Positions 1 to 7,968 of a stretch of 17,945 nt of DNA are shown in pieces. The stretch is taken from the NCBI GenBank assembly GCA_002478115.1, contig DLMH01000063.1, positions 1 through 17,945 of the forward strand, written 5' to 3'. Positions within the stretch are counted from its first letter, which is position 1, and every line of letters starts with the position of its first letter. The notes under the pieces were generated by a model. It had not been told where the DNA came from. It did not search any database and was given only the letters and a program-made list of their open reading frames with translations. This DNA is from Candidatus Acidiferrum typicum. Its GTDB lineage: Bacteria > Acidobacteriota > Terriglobia > Acidiferrales > UBA7541. The position numbers and the translations under genes were made by a program.

Positions 1-156
1 TAGTATGAGAAATTCGGGTTAGCACTCCCTGTAGCGCAGGGCGAGCCCGCGCACTTCACCAGCCCGCCGCTTTCTGGCGGGAGCGCCGCAGCCTTTCCTT
101 GCCGCGTCCCCGTCAGAAATCCGGGCCAATTCTCTGATTTTCCCGAGGGGGGGGTC
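1..156. other. Gene-free left edge with one GC hairpin
   Basis: No convincing coding region is visible before the stop codon at 157. A perfect 6-bp stem lies at 63-68 and 76-81 (CCCGCC / GGCGGG) with a 7-nt loop. It lies downstream of the minus-strand gene ending at 157, but no T-run follows on either strand, so a terminator role is only possible. A run of eight or so G residues lies near 146-154. Confidence 0.4.
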
Positions 157-531
157 CTACTTGATCCCAACCAGCTCGATCAGCCGCTTCACTTCGTCGT
201 GGGGAACATCATACAGCGGCCTCTCATCTTCCTCTTCCAACCGCTCGCGGAGAAATTCCGCGGCCACAAAACTCGCCTCGCGGTCGCTCAGGTCGCGCCC
301 GGCTTTCGCGCGGAATTCCACAAACGCGGTGTGCGCCAGTCCCACGATCCGCCCTTCGCCATCCACGACAAATTTCGCGTCAATGGTGTCGCTATGGCGC
401 GTGGCAATGGCGTTCCAGATGTGCGAAAAGCTGCAGTGATACACGTGGCCGTTTAAGGTCGAGGTCACTTCAAATGCGCCGATGAACTGGTTCATGGCGC
501 CGCTGTTGGCAAGCACCGGTACGCTAGGCAC
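157..531 (-). CDS. Hypothetical protein, 124 aa, function unknown
   Basis: I do not recognise this family. The protein is soluble, with no signal peptide or membrane segment. The N-terminal half looks beta-rich (segments around GHVYHCSFSHIW and AKFVVDGEGRIVGLAH), and the C-terminal half looks helical and very acidic (EFLRERLEEEDERP). The start is a GTG at 531, chosen because a strong AGAGGAG ribosome site lies about 5 nt upstream. A TTGACA-type promoter candidate precedes it at 569-597. The gene lies 124 bp beyond the 3' end of the kinase gene on the same strand but appears to have its own promoter. GC-rich codon use matches its neighbours, so it is probably a real gene. Its role cannot be inferred from the sequence. 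Confidence 0.65.
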   Translation of the reverse strand: MPSVPVLANSGAMNQFIGAFEVTSTLNGHVYHCSFSHIWNAIATRHSDTIDAKFVVDGEGRIVGLAHTAFVEFRAKAGRDLSDREASFVAAEFLRERLEEEDERPLYDVPHDEVKRLIELVGIK

Positions 532-568
532 GTTCGCTCCTCTTTCCGCTTCTTTCGCGCGAACAACT

Positions 569-597
569 AGTGTTCATCACCCCTCCCCAACTGTCAA
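569..597 (-). promoter_or_regulatory. Candidate sigma70-type promoter for the 157-531 gene
   Basis: Read on the minus strand, a perfect TTGACA (592-597) is followed by a 17-nt spacer and AACACT (569-574), which matches TATAAT at three of six positions. The leader to the GTG start would be about 30 nt. The -35 match is good and the -10 match is weak. Confidence 0.4.
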
Positions 598-655
598 TCC
601 CGCCCCGAATAGCCATGAACGCCGCTCTCCGCGGGATTCTGCTGCTTCCTTCGGT

Positions 656-3067
656 CTACCGGGGAAAACTGATTCCACGCAACAGCGCCAGAAAACGCGG
701 CTCGTTCCGCAGGTTCTCCCAGTCCCATGCCACATTAAGGTGAACCAGAGGCGATTCCCTTGCTGCAAAGGCTTTTTCCAGCCAGGTCAGGCACTCCGCG
801 TTCTCTCCGGCATGCGCGTAAAGCCGCGCAATCCGCACTCCCGGCACATGGGTGTGCGCGCTGCGGGCCGCCAGGACATCCGCTGCGCGTTTCATCCCCA
901 GCCGGTAATTGCCTTCGCCGGAGCCCCGTTTCAAGCTTGCTACGACTTCCTGGTCCCCCAACACTCCAAAAAACTTCTCTGCTTCTTCCAGCGCCTCTTT
1001 GTCCATCCCCTTCTTGAAGTACGCGCCCCAGAGTCCCATGTGCGCATACGAGAGTTCCGGTTGCGCCGCGAGAATTTTCTGGAGAAGCGCAATGGCCTCA
1101 TCGTTGCGCCCAAGATAAATCAAGTGCCACCCGTAAAAGGACCTGTGAAAGGAGCTCATGGGGTCGAGTTCCAGAGTTCGTTGCATCTCCCTCTGCCATT
1201 CCTGGTTGCGCTTCAGCGAAATCAGGAAATCGGCGTACATGAAGTGTGCGTCCGCATTGCTGGGATTTAGCTGAATCGCCCGAAGGAAATCCTTTTCTGC
1301 CGCCGGCCAGTTCCACTCAAAGGCGGTCTCGATGTTCGCAAGGCTCACATGGGCTTCCGACAGCGTATCGTCCAATTCCAACGCCTTTTCCGTGGCAGCC
1401 TTGGCCTTTTTCATCACATCGCGCGGCGTCCATAATCCCGTATCACTTCGTTCCAGCCATACGTCAGCCAGGCCCGTATAGGCCAGCGCGTAATTGGGGT
1501 CTTTTTCCAGCGCCAGTTGGTAGTACTGTTCGGCGTTATCCAATCCTTCTTTCGAGAGCTTGTACCACTCGAAGCGCCCCTTGAGGCATGCCTCGTACGC
1601 TTCGGGATTTACGGGACGCGCTTTCGTCAGGTTTGCCTGCTCCTGCGGCGTCAATTTCACCCGGATTTCCTGAGCAATCGCGCGTGTGACTTCGCCCTGT
1701 AACGACAACACATCGCGCAAGTCGCGATCGTACTCTTCGCTCCACAGCGGTTTCTCGGTAGCCGCGTCCACCAACCGCGCTGTCACGCGCACTCGCCCAC
1801 CCGACTGCACCACGGACCCTTCCACAATTCCGTCAACGCTCAATCTCCGCCCAATCTCTCCCAGTGACAGAGTGGTGCCCTTGAATTGCATTACGGATTG
1901 CCGCGATATCACCCGCAGAGGCATCGCTTTCCCCAGTTGCGTGATCAGTTCTTCCGTCATCCCATCCGCTAGATACTCACGCTCAGGATCGCCGGAAAGA
2001 TTCGCCAAGGGCAGCACGGCCAGCGACTGGATCTGGCCAGCACCGCTCCATCGGCCGGCTACCCAGCGTTTCGCGCTCGGAAAACCCAGCAAGCCCGCAA
2101 CGACTAGTACCACGGCCGCAACTACTCCTACCGTCACCCACTTCTTCGCGCTGGGGAGCGGTTCCCTGGCCTTGGCTGGTACTTGTTCTGTAGAGTGATC
2201 GGAGCGCATCTCCCTTTCGATCCAGCGCAAATCCACGCCCATTTCCTTGGCGGACTGGTAGCGATTCTCGGGATCCTTCTCCACGCATTTCGTGATGATG
2301 TGATCCAACTCCACAGAAAGTTTGGGGTTGAGAGCCTTCGCTGGAATCGGTGAACGCTTCAGGATCGCCGCAATCAGCTGCCCGCTGGGCAGATCGGCAA
2401 ACGGCCGCTGGCCCGTCGCCATTTCGTACAAGACGAGTCCCGCAGCGTAGAGGTCGGTACGCGCATCTGCCTCTTCGCCTAGCAACTGTTCCGGCGCCAT
2501 ATACGGCAAGGTTCCGGAGATGGAGTGGGTTTGCTCCAAGCTTTCGGTCGCCGACGTTTCGGTCACCGGCCGCCGCAGCTTGGCCAATCCGAAATCCAGA
2601 ATCTTCAGGCGTCCCTCGCTGCACTGAAGATTCCCTGGCTTCAAGTCACGGTGCACAACTCCGTGTTCGTGAGCTGCTGCCAGGCCCTCGGCAAGCTGGA
2701 TTCCCAGCCGCACGATCTCCTTTTCCGGCAGTGGCCCGCCCGCCAGTTTGTGGCTGAGCGTCTCGCCGGGAAGATACTCCATCACCAGGAAGTCGGTGCC
2801 GCGCTGCGTATCGAAATCGTGAATCGTGGCGATGTTGGGATGATTCAGCTTGGATAAGGCTCGCGCCTCATTCTGGAATCGGCGCCGCGCTGCTTCATCG
2901 GTGATCGTTCCGGAGTGGAGGATTTTAATTGCGACTTCGCGGTCGAGATGCTCGTCGCGCGCGCGATAGACCACACCCATTCCCCCGCTACCGATTTTCT
3001 CGATGATGCGGTAATGACTGAACTGCAGTCCGAGGAATAGATCCTGCGTTTGCACCTGGTCTGGCAT
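656..3067 (-). CDS. Membrane-anchored Ser/Thr protein kinase with TolB-like and TPR domains
   Basis: This 803-aa protein is a Pkn/Hanks-type kinase fused to a sensor or scaffold region. The kinase domain spans about residues 19-285. It has the glycine loop GSGGMG (26-31), the ATP-binding Lys48 in VAIK, the catalytic loop HRDLKPGN (139-146), DFG (158-160) and APE (191-193), so it should be active. One membrane segment follows (about 311-329). The next region, starting AVLPLANLSGDPEREYLADG, is typical of the TolB-like domain found in CadC-type regulators and many acidobacterial kinases. The C-terminal third carries several TPR units, for example around ALEKDPNYALAYTGLADVW and AIQLNPSNADAHFMYADFL. 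The inferred topology is a cytoplasmic kinase with an extracytoplasmic TolB/TPR part. The ATG start has GGGGAGGAG about 8 nt upstream and a good promoter at 3107-3135. The phosphorylation targets cannot be read from the sequence. Confidence 0.93.
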   Translation of the reverse strand: MPDQVQTQDLFLGLQFSHYRIIEKIGSGGMGVVYRARDEHLDREVAIKILHSGTITDEAARRRFQNEARALSKLNHPNIATIHDFDTQRGTDFLVMEYLPGETLSHKLAGGPLPEKEIVRLGIQLAEGLAAAHEHGVVHRDLKPGNLQCSEGRLKILDFGLAKLRRPVTETSATESLEQTHSISGTLPYMAPEQLLGEEADARTDLYAAGLVLYEMATGQRPFADLPSGQLIAAILKRSPIPAKALNPKLSVELDHIITKCVEKDPENRYQSAKEMGVDLRWIEREMRSDHSTEQVPAKAREPLPSAKKWVTVGVVAAVVLVVAGLLGFPSAKRWVAGRWSGAGQIQSLAVLPLANLSGDPEREYLADGMTEELITQLGKAMPLRVISRQSVMQFKGTTLSLGEIGRRLSVDGIVEGSVVQSGGRVRVTARLVDAATEKPLWSEEYDRDLRDVLSLQGEVTRAIAQEIRVKLTPQEQANLTKARPVNPEAYEACLKGRFEWYKLSKEGLDNAEQYYQLALEKDPNYALAYTGLADVWLERSDTGLWTPRDVMKKAKAATEKALELDDTLSEAHVSLANIETAFEWNWPAAEKDFLRAIQLNPSNADAHFMYADFLISLKRNQEWQREMQRTLELDPMSSFHRSFYGWHLIYLGRNDEAIALLQKILAAQPELSYAHMGLWGAYFKKGMDKEALEEAEKFFGVLGDQEVVASLKRGSGEGNYRLGMKRAADVLAARSAHTHVPGVRIARLYAHAGENAECLTWLEKAFAARESPLVHLNVAWDWENLRNEPRFLALLRGISFPR

Positions 3068-3106
3068 GGGAAGAACTCCTCCCCAATGGCCCGCCGTCTT
3101 AGTGGA

Positions 3107-3135
3107 ATCCTAGGTCCGCAATTTAGGCAAGTCAA
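3107..3135 (-). promoter_or_regulatory. Candidate promoter of the kinase gene
   Basis: On the minus strand, TTGACT (3130-3135) is separated by exactly 17 nt from TAGGAT (3107-3112). Each box matches the sigma70 consensus well. Transcription would start near 3100, giving a leader of about 33 nt that contains the GGGGAGGAG ribosome site of the kinase gene. Confidence 0.55.
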
Positions 3136-3272
3136 TGTCCGCCTTGATCTATGCTCGATGCCACATGGCGTCGCGCTAAATTGCGTTGGTCAGCCGCAAT
3201 TCAGTGTGCCTCCTTTCTCGTTGGCCCTCTTTTCCTGCCCATTCATTTTCCAAAGGTGATATAGATTTCCTC

Positions 3273-4361
3273 ATGCAACCCAATCCGAAGTCCCGTCCCG
3301 CGGTCACCGCGGCCGGCGTGGTGGCCATCCTGTTCGGTGCGCTTGGCGTGCTCATGGCCATTCTCGTAGAAGTCTCCATGCTCGCCGTGTCGCGCATCGC
3401 TTCTGAAAGCAAGGGCGTTCCTTTCCCCGAGGCCGCCCGCGCCATGACCAGCATCTTCTGGCTGTTCCTGCTGGCGCTAAACGTTTTCGCCATCTTTGTC
3501 GGCGCAGGCATTCTTCGCCGCCGCAATTGGGCCCGCATTTCCATCCTCATTTGGGGCGGGCTCATGGCTTTCTTCTCCGCCATAACCATGGTGGTCACGC
3601 TGTTGGTCATGAATAATTTGCCTCCCACGCTGCCCCACGCCGCCGAAGCCTCGCTGGTCATGGCGGCAGTGAGGTGGGTCATGGTTTTATTCAATGCAAT
3701 CCCTCTTGGCGTGGGCATCTGGTGGCTCATCCTCTTCACCCGCGGGGCAGTGGTGGACGACTTCAATCCGCTCCTTGCGCGCCTCCATCCCGGAAAAACG
3801 CTGGACGCCTCTGGCTTCCCACAGGAGCCGCCACCGCCGCCTTCCTATGTTCCCGGCGGGCCGGCTTGCCCCTTGCCGCTGCTCATCATCGCCGGCTTGG
3901 ACATCTTCTCCGGCGCATCCATGCTGACATTTCTATTCATCCCCTATTCGATTATCTCCGCGATGCCGGTCTTCCTGTTTGGCCACGCATTTCATGGAGG
4001 GGTCACCCTGCTGCTGTTCTTTGTCCTGCTCGGAGTCGTCTACGCGGTCTGTGGTATCGGCATCATCAAGCTGGAGCCTTGGGCGCTGGATCCCCTGATC
4101 TGGTGCAAAGCCGTATTCACACTCAGCGGGATAGTCTCGATCATGAATCCGCACTTCACGCCCATGATGAGGGAAGCGATCGCGAGAATGATGCCTGTGA
4201 ATCCCGCGCTTCCCACGAATCTGTTTCCCTTCTCGGACACCTATCTCAAGTACATGATGGGTTTTGGATTTGTTTTAGCCGGGGCGATGTTAGGGGTACT
4301 GGTCTTCTATCGCAAACGCTATCTGGAAGCGGCGCGCGCGACGAAATCCGCAGCAAGCTGA
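3273..4361 (+). CDS. Multi-spanning integral membrane protein of unknown function
   Basis: This 362-aa protein has about eight hydrophobic segments. Four lie in the first half: about residues 10-38, a segment around FWLFLLALNVFAIFVGAGIL, one around ISILIWGGLMAFFSAITMVV, and one around WVMVLFNAIPLGVGIWWLIL. A proline-rich cytoplasmic-type loop follows (PQEPPPPPSYVPGG), then about four more segments. Length and composition suggest a duplicated four-helix unit, although no clear internal identity was seen. The open frame extends upstream, but the ATG at 3273 is preferred because AAAGGTG lies about 12 nt before it and the upstream residues look non-coding. It is divergent from the kinase gene. 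I recognise no catalytic motif or transporter signature. Confidence 0.8.
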   Translation: MQPNPKSRPAVTAAGVVAILFGALGVLMAILVEVSMLAVSRIASESKGVPFPEAARAMTSIFWLFLLALNVFAIFVGAGILRRRNWARISILIWGGLMAFFSAITMVVTLLVMNNLPPTLPHAAEASLVMAAVRWVMVLFNAIPLGVGIWWLILFTRGAVVDDFNPLLARLHPGKTLDASGFPQEPPPPPSYVPGGPACPLPLLIIAGLDIFSGASMLTFLFIPYSIISAMPVFLFGHAFHGGVTLLLFFVLLGVVYAVCGIGIIKLEPWALDPLIWCKAVFTLSGIVSIMNPHFTPMMREAIARMMPVNPALPTNLFPFSDTYLKYMMGFGFVLAGAMLGVLVFYRKRYLEAARATKSAAS

Positions 4362-4430
4362 AGAGTCTGCATGGCTGCGCACTTCTTGCGTCAGGGCATA
4401 CCTTCACACCTCACAGGAAGGCCCCGCATT

Positions 4431-4458
4431 TTAGGGGGTCGGAGCTTCAGCTCCGACA
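4431..4458. repeat. Dispersed hairpin repeat, copy 1 (28 nt, perfect match to 8847-8874)
   Basis: The core is a perfect palindrome, GTCGGAGC-TTCA-GCTCCGAC (4438-4457), preceded by TTAGGGG. The identical 28-nt string recurs at 8847-8874. Both copies lie just downstream of plus-strand genes (about 70 nt after the stop at 4361, about 120 nt after the stop at 8724). A REP-like element that may help end transcription or stabilise the 3' end is likely. Confidence 0.75.
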
Positions 4459-4477
4459 TTAAGTGCTTGGCTCCCAT

Positions 4478-4496
4478 CGGGCTTCAGCCCCTGAGG
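4478..4496. repeat. Small palindromic repeat, GGCTT(C/T)AGCC family, copy 1
   Basis: GGGCT-TC-AGCCC forms a 5-bp stem and is followed by CTGAGG. A second copy with compensating stem changes (CGGCT-TT-AGCCG, then CTGAGG) lies at 6131-6149. The stem changes preserve pairing, which supports a structured repeat over chance similarity. Confidence 0.55.
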
Positions 4497-4577
4497 AAAT
4501 GGTTTTAGTCTTCTCCTGCAGCCTGTTCAGCGATGCCGAAACGCTCGCTCCTCCGTCCCGGCGAATCGGCGCGGCGT

Positions 4578-5786
4578 TTAGCGCGCTGTAAGTGCCGGCA
4601 CTTCGGCCTGTGTGTAGTAGCGTACGGCGGCGCCAACTCCGGCGCCCGGCTCGTGCCGGTGTCCCTGATCCACCAGGACCTTGTCGAGCGCGCCCAGCAA
4701 TTCCAGCACGAATTGCTTCTGGCTGCAGTAGCCCATCAGTCCCAGCCGCCAGATTTGTCCCTTCAACGCACCTATGCCGCCGGCGATTTCGATGTTGAAC
4801 TCCTCGAGCAACTGGTTGCGCACCTTCAATTCGTCAATGCCCGCGGGAACCATGACCGCGGTGACCGTCGGCAGCCGGTCGGCCGGCTTTTCCACCAGCA
4901 GCTTCAGGCCCAGCGCTTCCACGCCGGCGATCAGCGCGTGCTGGTTCTGGTGATGGCGTTCCCAGCGCGGCTCCAGGCCTTCCTCGATCACGATGCGCAT
5001 GGCTTCGCGCAGCGCGTAAATCAGCGAAATCGGCGGTGTGTGGTGGTACAGGCGATCCTTGCCCCAGTAATTCATAGCCGTGGAAAGATCGAAGTACCAG
5101 CTCTGCACCTTCGTCTTGCGCGTGCGGAATACCTCTTCGGCGCGCGGGCTCACGGTAATCGGCGACATTCCCGGAGGCGCGCTCAACGCTTTCTGCGATC
5201 CGCTGAAGCAAATGTCCACGCGCTGCTTATCAATGTTCAGGGGCACCCCAGCTAGGGTAGCGACCGCGTCCACCACCAGCAGCGCGCCGCATTCATCGGC
5301 TACCTGCCGGAAGGGATCGATGTTGGTCACCACGCCCGAAGAAGTTTCCCCCTGCGCCAGGCCAATCATCTTGATCTTGCGGCCCTTGGCAACCTTGCGC
5401 ACGTCTTCCGGATCAACCGGCTTGCCATAGGGCGCTTCGACGAGGTGCAGCGTCGCCGGCGTGTGCTGCGCAATCACGTACATGCGCTGGGAGAACATAC
5501 CGTTCACGCAGCAGATCGCTTCATCACCGGGTTCCAGCGAATTCAGGACCGAGGCTTCAATGCCGCCCGACCCGGAAGCAGACAAAGGAAACGTGATGCG
5601 GTTTTCCGTCTGGAAAACCTGCCGCAACAACACCTGGGTTTCATCCATGCAGCCGCGGAACCACGGGTCCAGATGCCCCACCAGCGGCGTGGCCAGAGCC
5701 CGGTACACGCGCGGGTCCATCGAAGACGGCCCGGGGGTCATCATCAAACGTGCGGGAGGCCTGAGTTCGCCAATCGGATTGCTCAT
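4578..5786 (-). CDS. Class V PLP aminotransferase (alanine-glyoxylate / serine-pyruvate type)
   Basis: This 402-aa protein belongs to the fold-type I, class V aminotransferases that use alanine or serine as amino donor and glyoxylate or pyruvate as acceptor. Visible hallmarks are TPGPS (17-21), the GHLDP stretch (37-41), the substrate and PLP region GETSSGV (146-152), the PLP-pyridine Asp173 in VVDAV, the Schiff-base Lys199 in SGSQKAL, and the C-terminal IWRLGLMGY (345-353), whose Arg is the expected carboxylate binder. Full length for the family is about 380-400 residues. The ATG start has an excellent AAAGGAG 7 nt upstream. The tail after about residue 378 (HRHEPGAGVG onward) is a variable extension. 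The gene stands alone, with no serine-pathway or glyoxylate genes beside it, so the exact substrate stays open. Confidence 0.9.
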   Translation of the reverse strand: MSNPIGELRPPARLMMTPGPSSMDPRVYRALATPLVGHLDPWFRGCMDETQVLLRQVFQTENRITFPLSASGSGGIEASVLNSLEPGDEAICCVNGMFSQRMYVIAQHTPATLHLVEAPYGKPVDPEDVRKVAKGRKIKMIGLAQGETSSGVVTNIDPFRQVADECGALLVVDAVATLAGVPLNIDKQRVDICFSGSQKALSAPPGMSPITVSPRAEEVFRTRKTKVQSWYFDLSTAMNYWGKDRLYHHTPPISLIYALREAMRIVIEEGLEPRWERHHQNQHALIAGVEALGLKLLVEKPADRLPTVTAVMVPAGIDELKVRNQLLEEFNIEIAGGIGALKGQIWRLGLMGYCSQKQFVLELLGALDKVLVDQGHRHEPGAGVGAAVRYYTQAEVPALTAR

Positions 5787-5970
5787 GAGAATGCTCCTTT
5801 ACGGATCCTTATGAATCCACAAGGATGGCCCGCGAGTACGTACTTCGGGGAATCGCTGGAGTACGGCGGGAACTCCAGTGTCCCGCAGGCGGCGGGCCAG
5901 CGCAACGGTCAATTTGGATGGCCCGGCAGCGGGTCCTCCTCGCCACCATCCCGCCGGCGCCGCTCGCTCT

Positions 5971-6071
5971 CTGTCATCCAGAGCGGAGCGACCCGATTTT
6001 CTCCCTCGCGCCGCAATTTGGCGCGTCGGGTCGTGTAGTCGAGGGATCTCTCTTCCTGCCTAGGGAGGGCA
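5971..6071. repeat. Dispersed hairpin element of about 100 nt, copy 1
   Basis: This element matches 7969-8067 over its whole length with only scattered differences. It is internally palindromic: CGACCCGA pairs with TCGGGTCG, and CGCGCC pairs with GGCGCG inside it. In the second copy an outer CTCGA/TCGAG pair extends the fold. Both copies end with GGAGGGCATG. It is intergenic in both places, as expected for a non-autonomous palindromic repeat. Its mobiliser is not apparent in the window. Confidence 0.8.
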
Positions 6072-6130
6072 TGGCTTTTTACCCCGAACAACGTGAGGGG
6101 CAGCCATGCCGTGACTGTCGCCCATTCAAT

Positions 6131-6149
6131 CCGGCTTTAGCCGCTGAGG
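6131..6149. repeat. Small palindromic repeat, GGCTT(C/T)AGCC family, copy 2
   Basis: CGGCT-TT-AGCCG followed by CTGAGG, matching the copy at 4478-4496 with a compensated stem. It lies just beyond the stop codon of the minus-strand gene that ends at 6158, so it would be in that transcript's 3' end. Confidence 0.5.
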
Positions 6150-6157
6150 GCCGCGTC

Positions 6158-6718
6158 CTAATTCGCCGCCACGCCCTCGGCCGGAGTTGCTTTCTCGCCC
6201 CCAGCCGGCATGATCTGCTCAAGTCTTGCCCGCAGCCGCGCGATCTCCTTCCCTTCCTGCAGCAATTCCTCCTGCTCGAATCGGCGTTTCGCCCGCGCCT
6301 CTTCCTCCTCGGACTGCCCGCTCGGGTCTTTCAGGAACGCTTGTTCGTCGAGAACGAACATGCGCATCAGAAGTTGAATCTTCAACTGCTTCTCTTTGAT
6401 CTGCTGTTCCAGCGCCGCGATCTCCGCTTTCCTCTTCTCCGGATCTTGTGGACCCGCGGCAGATTCCCTCGCTGCAGGCTCCGTCGCTGCGCCTGTCTTC
6501 GGAGTTTCCGCTGCGTTGGCGGCCGGGCGCGGCGCCAGTAACGCGATATCGTCATCGGTGAGGGCGGGAGTCTTTTTTACCGGCGTTCCGTGCACTTCGC
6601 CAGCTATCGGTGGTGGTTGGACATCCGGCGGCTTGTTTTTGTTCTGCGCCCGGCAAACGCCAGGCATGCTCAGAGTTCCAAGCAGAATCGTCGCATAGAC
6701 ACGGAGAGAGAGGGCCAT
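6158..6718 (-). CDS. Secreted or periplasmic coiled-coil protein, unknown function
   Basis: This 186-aa protein begins with a signal peptide (MALSLRVYATILLGTLSMPG, probable cleavage after CRA, before QNKNK). A Pro/Ala-rich linker follows. The C-terminal half is strongly helical and charged, with heptad-like patterning (EIAALEQQIKEKQLKIQLLM, then EEEEARAKRRFEQEELLQEG and EIARLRARLEQIM), and suggests a dimeric coiled coil. The ATG at 6718 is chosen over the upstream in-frame TTG at 6736 because a GGAG ribosome site lies about 8 nt before it and the signal peptide starts there. A promoter candidate lies at 6754-6781. I do not recognise a named family. Confidence 0.75.
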   Translation of the reverse strand: MALSLRVYATILLGTLSMPGVCRAQNKNKPPDVQPPPIAGEVHGTPVKKTPALTDDDIALLAPRPAANAAETPKTGAATEPAARESAAGPQDPEKRKAEIAALEQQIKEKQLKIQLLMRMFVLDEQAFLKDPSGQSEEEEARAKRRFEQEELLQEGKEIARLRARLEQIMPAGGEKATPAEGVAAN

Positions 6719-6753
6719 GGGGAAGCTCCGTCGCAAAGTGGGACTTGGCGTTC

Positions 6754-6781
6754 AGGCTACTCTTCCCCCATGCCCAGTCAA
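6754..6781 (-). promoter_or_regulatory. Candidate promoter of the coiled-coil gene
   Basis: On the minus strand, TTGACT (6776-6781) is followed by a 16-nt spacer and TAGCCT (6754-6759). The predicted leader to the ATG at 6718 is about 28 nt. The -35 box is good and the -10 box is fair. Confidence 0.4.
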
Positions 6782-6840
6782 GGTTCAATCTCCGGTACTA
6801 GCCGTGTCACCGACAAGTAGAACTTTTGGAACTACTTGGC

Positions 6841-6872
6841 GCGCCGTGCCCTTGCGCTTTTCAAACCTGCGC
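6841..6872. repeat. 32-nt dispersed repeat, copy 1
   Basis: This 32-nt stretch (beginning GCGCCGTGCCCTTGCGC) matches 7810-7841 with four mismatches and the same orientation. Both copies lie in intergenic DNA on either side of the Gln-rich protein gene. The function is unknown. Confidence 0.5.
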
Positions 6873-6932
6873 CGCCCGCGAACACACGAGAAAATCGTGT
6901 CGAGCGGCTCTTTGTAGTTCCCTGCCCGCTAG

Positions 6933-7646
6933 TTAAAACGCGACAGTGACCGCGATCCCGATGCCCGGATGCATGCGGTCGTATAAGTAGTACCCATCGC
7001 CGGTGTAATCAAGATATACGTCGTCGTTTTCGTACCACGCGGGATCCCACGTTTCCGGCCACGGGTCCATGAACGTAACCCAATAACCGTCGTACTGGAA
7101 ACGCGGATAGCCGCCTACGAAAACCATCGGAAGGCCGCCGATGCGGAAGAAATGACCACTCCCGAAGTAGAGCCGGAAGCGGTCTTCAGGAATTCGGTAG
7201 CCGTTATAGCCGCCGCGTTGCTGCCAGGTGCGGTGGTCGTTGTTCCATGAACCGGCGCGAGACTGCGCGAAACCGCTGCGTACCTGCCCTGCGTGTTGTG
7301 GCACGCCGCTGTGGTGGACTCCGCCATTCGTGGGGCCGTTGGCCTGGACGCCGCCATGATAGGCGCCGCCGTAGGCTTGTTGCGGTCGTGGCGCAGGTTT
7401 ATTGGCCGTCTGCTTATGCTGCTGCTGGGCGGGTTTCGCCTGCTGATGTTGTTGCTGTGCGGGTTTCGCCTGCTCCTTTTGCGGCTGCTGATGCTGTTGC
7501 TGCGCGGGTTTCGCCTGCTGATGTTGCTGCTCTTGTTGCGGTTTGCCCTGCTCCTTCTCCTGTTGCTTGCTCTGTGCGTAGGCCGGAGCAATGGCTCCGA
7601 CAAGAAGGAGTAGAACTCCCTTGGTGATAAGTCCAACTGCTTTCAT
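6933..7646 (-). CDS. Gln-rich secreted protein with aromatic C-terminal domain
   Basis: This 237-aa protein is exported. A clean signal peptide (MKAVGLITKGVLLLLVGAIA, cleavage likely after AYA at residue 24) is followed by a low-complexity Gln/Lys/Pro/Ala region (about 25-90) with three copies of AKPAQQQH(Q/K)Q at 45-54, 60-69 and 70-79. A Gly/His-rich linker (90-145) leads to a Tyr/Trp/Phe/Asp-rich domain (about 150-237) around FRLYFGSGHFFRIGG, YDGYWVTFMDPWP and DDVYLDYTGDGYYLYDRMHP. Domains of this look are common in uncharacterised acidobacterial secreted proteins. The ATG at 7646 is chosen over the much longer upstream frame because GGAGG lies 8 nt upstream and the signal peptide begins there. 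The function is unknown; a cell-surface or envelope role is inferred only from export and composition. Confidence 0.8.
   Translation of the reverse strand: MKAVGLITKGVLLLLVGAIAPAYAQSKQQEKEQGKPQQEQQHQQAKPAQQQHQQPQKEQAKPAQQQHQQAKPAQQQHKQTANKPAPRPQQAYGGAYHGGVQANGPTNGGVHHSGVPQHAGQVRSGFAQSRAGSWNNDHRTWQQRGGYNGYRIPEDRFRLYFGSGHFFRIGGLPMVFVGGYPRFQYDGYWVTFMDPWPETWDPAWYENDDVYLDYTGDGYYLYDRMHPGIGIAVTVAF
7410..7514 (-). repeat. Coding tandem repeat, AKPAQQQHxQ units
   Basis: Three near-identical 10-residue units are encoded here, two of them directly adjacent and the third separated by five residues (PQKEQ). At the DNA level the units share long stretches around GCTGCTG/TGTTGCTG, a composition prone to slippage. 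Copy number may differ between strains. Confidence 0.7.
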
Positions 7647-7809
7647 GAGTGTTGCCTCCGTTACCGTGATTTCCTGCGCCCCTCGCTCGGCGCATGGGGC
7701 GTACCTGTTGTTTCGGGTGGTTGTCTTCGTGAAACGTCTAAGCGTAACAAGTCTATCCGCAAGTGGACTGTACAAAAAGGGACAACTGTCTGATAGCCGT
7801 GGTCGCCGG

Positions 7810-7841
7810 GCGCCGCGCCTTTGCGCTTTGCAAAGCTGCGC
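7810..7841. repeat. 32-nt dispersed repeat, copy 2
   Basis: Same orientation as 6841-6872, four mismatches in 32. In this copy the centre is a perfect palindrome (GCTTTGCAAAGC) that is degenerate in the other copy. Confidence 0.5.
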
Positions 7842-7968
7842 GCCTTTTGCGCCCGCCGTTTTCTGGAGGCCGTGCCGCTCTTGAGTTTCTCCGATGCCTT
7901 TCTCCCGCCTGTGTAGTGGCCGACCTTCAGGTCGCTTCTTGGGTTGCCGCGCCCGCCCCTTCTTCCTT

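Larger units (their letters stand above)
5787..6157. other. Gene-free stretch between aminotransferase and coiled-coil gene
   Basis: This 371-nt stretch has no supported gene. It holds the upstream region of the aminotransferase, a 7-bp hairpin (CTGGAGT 5856-5862 pairing with ACTCCAG 5872-5878), the large dispersed hairpin element at 5971-6071 and a small palindrome at 6131-6149. Open frames through it are only translations of the repeats. Confidence 0.6.

Noticed and set aside
482..1270. Plus-strand open frame of 262 aa across the kinase 3' end
   Set aside because: It overlaps the TPR-coding part of the kinase gene on the opposite strand. Its composition is that of a GC-rich shadow frame.
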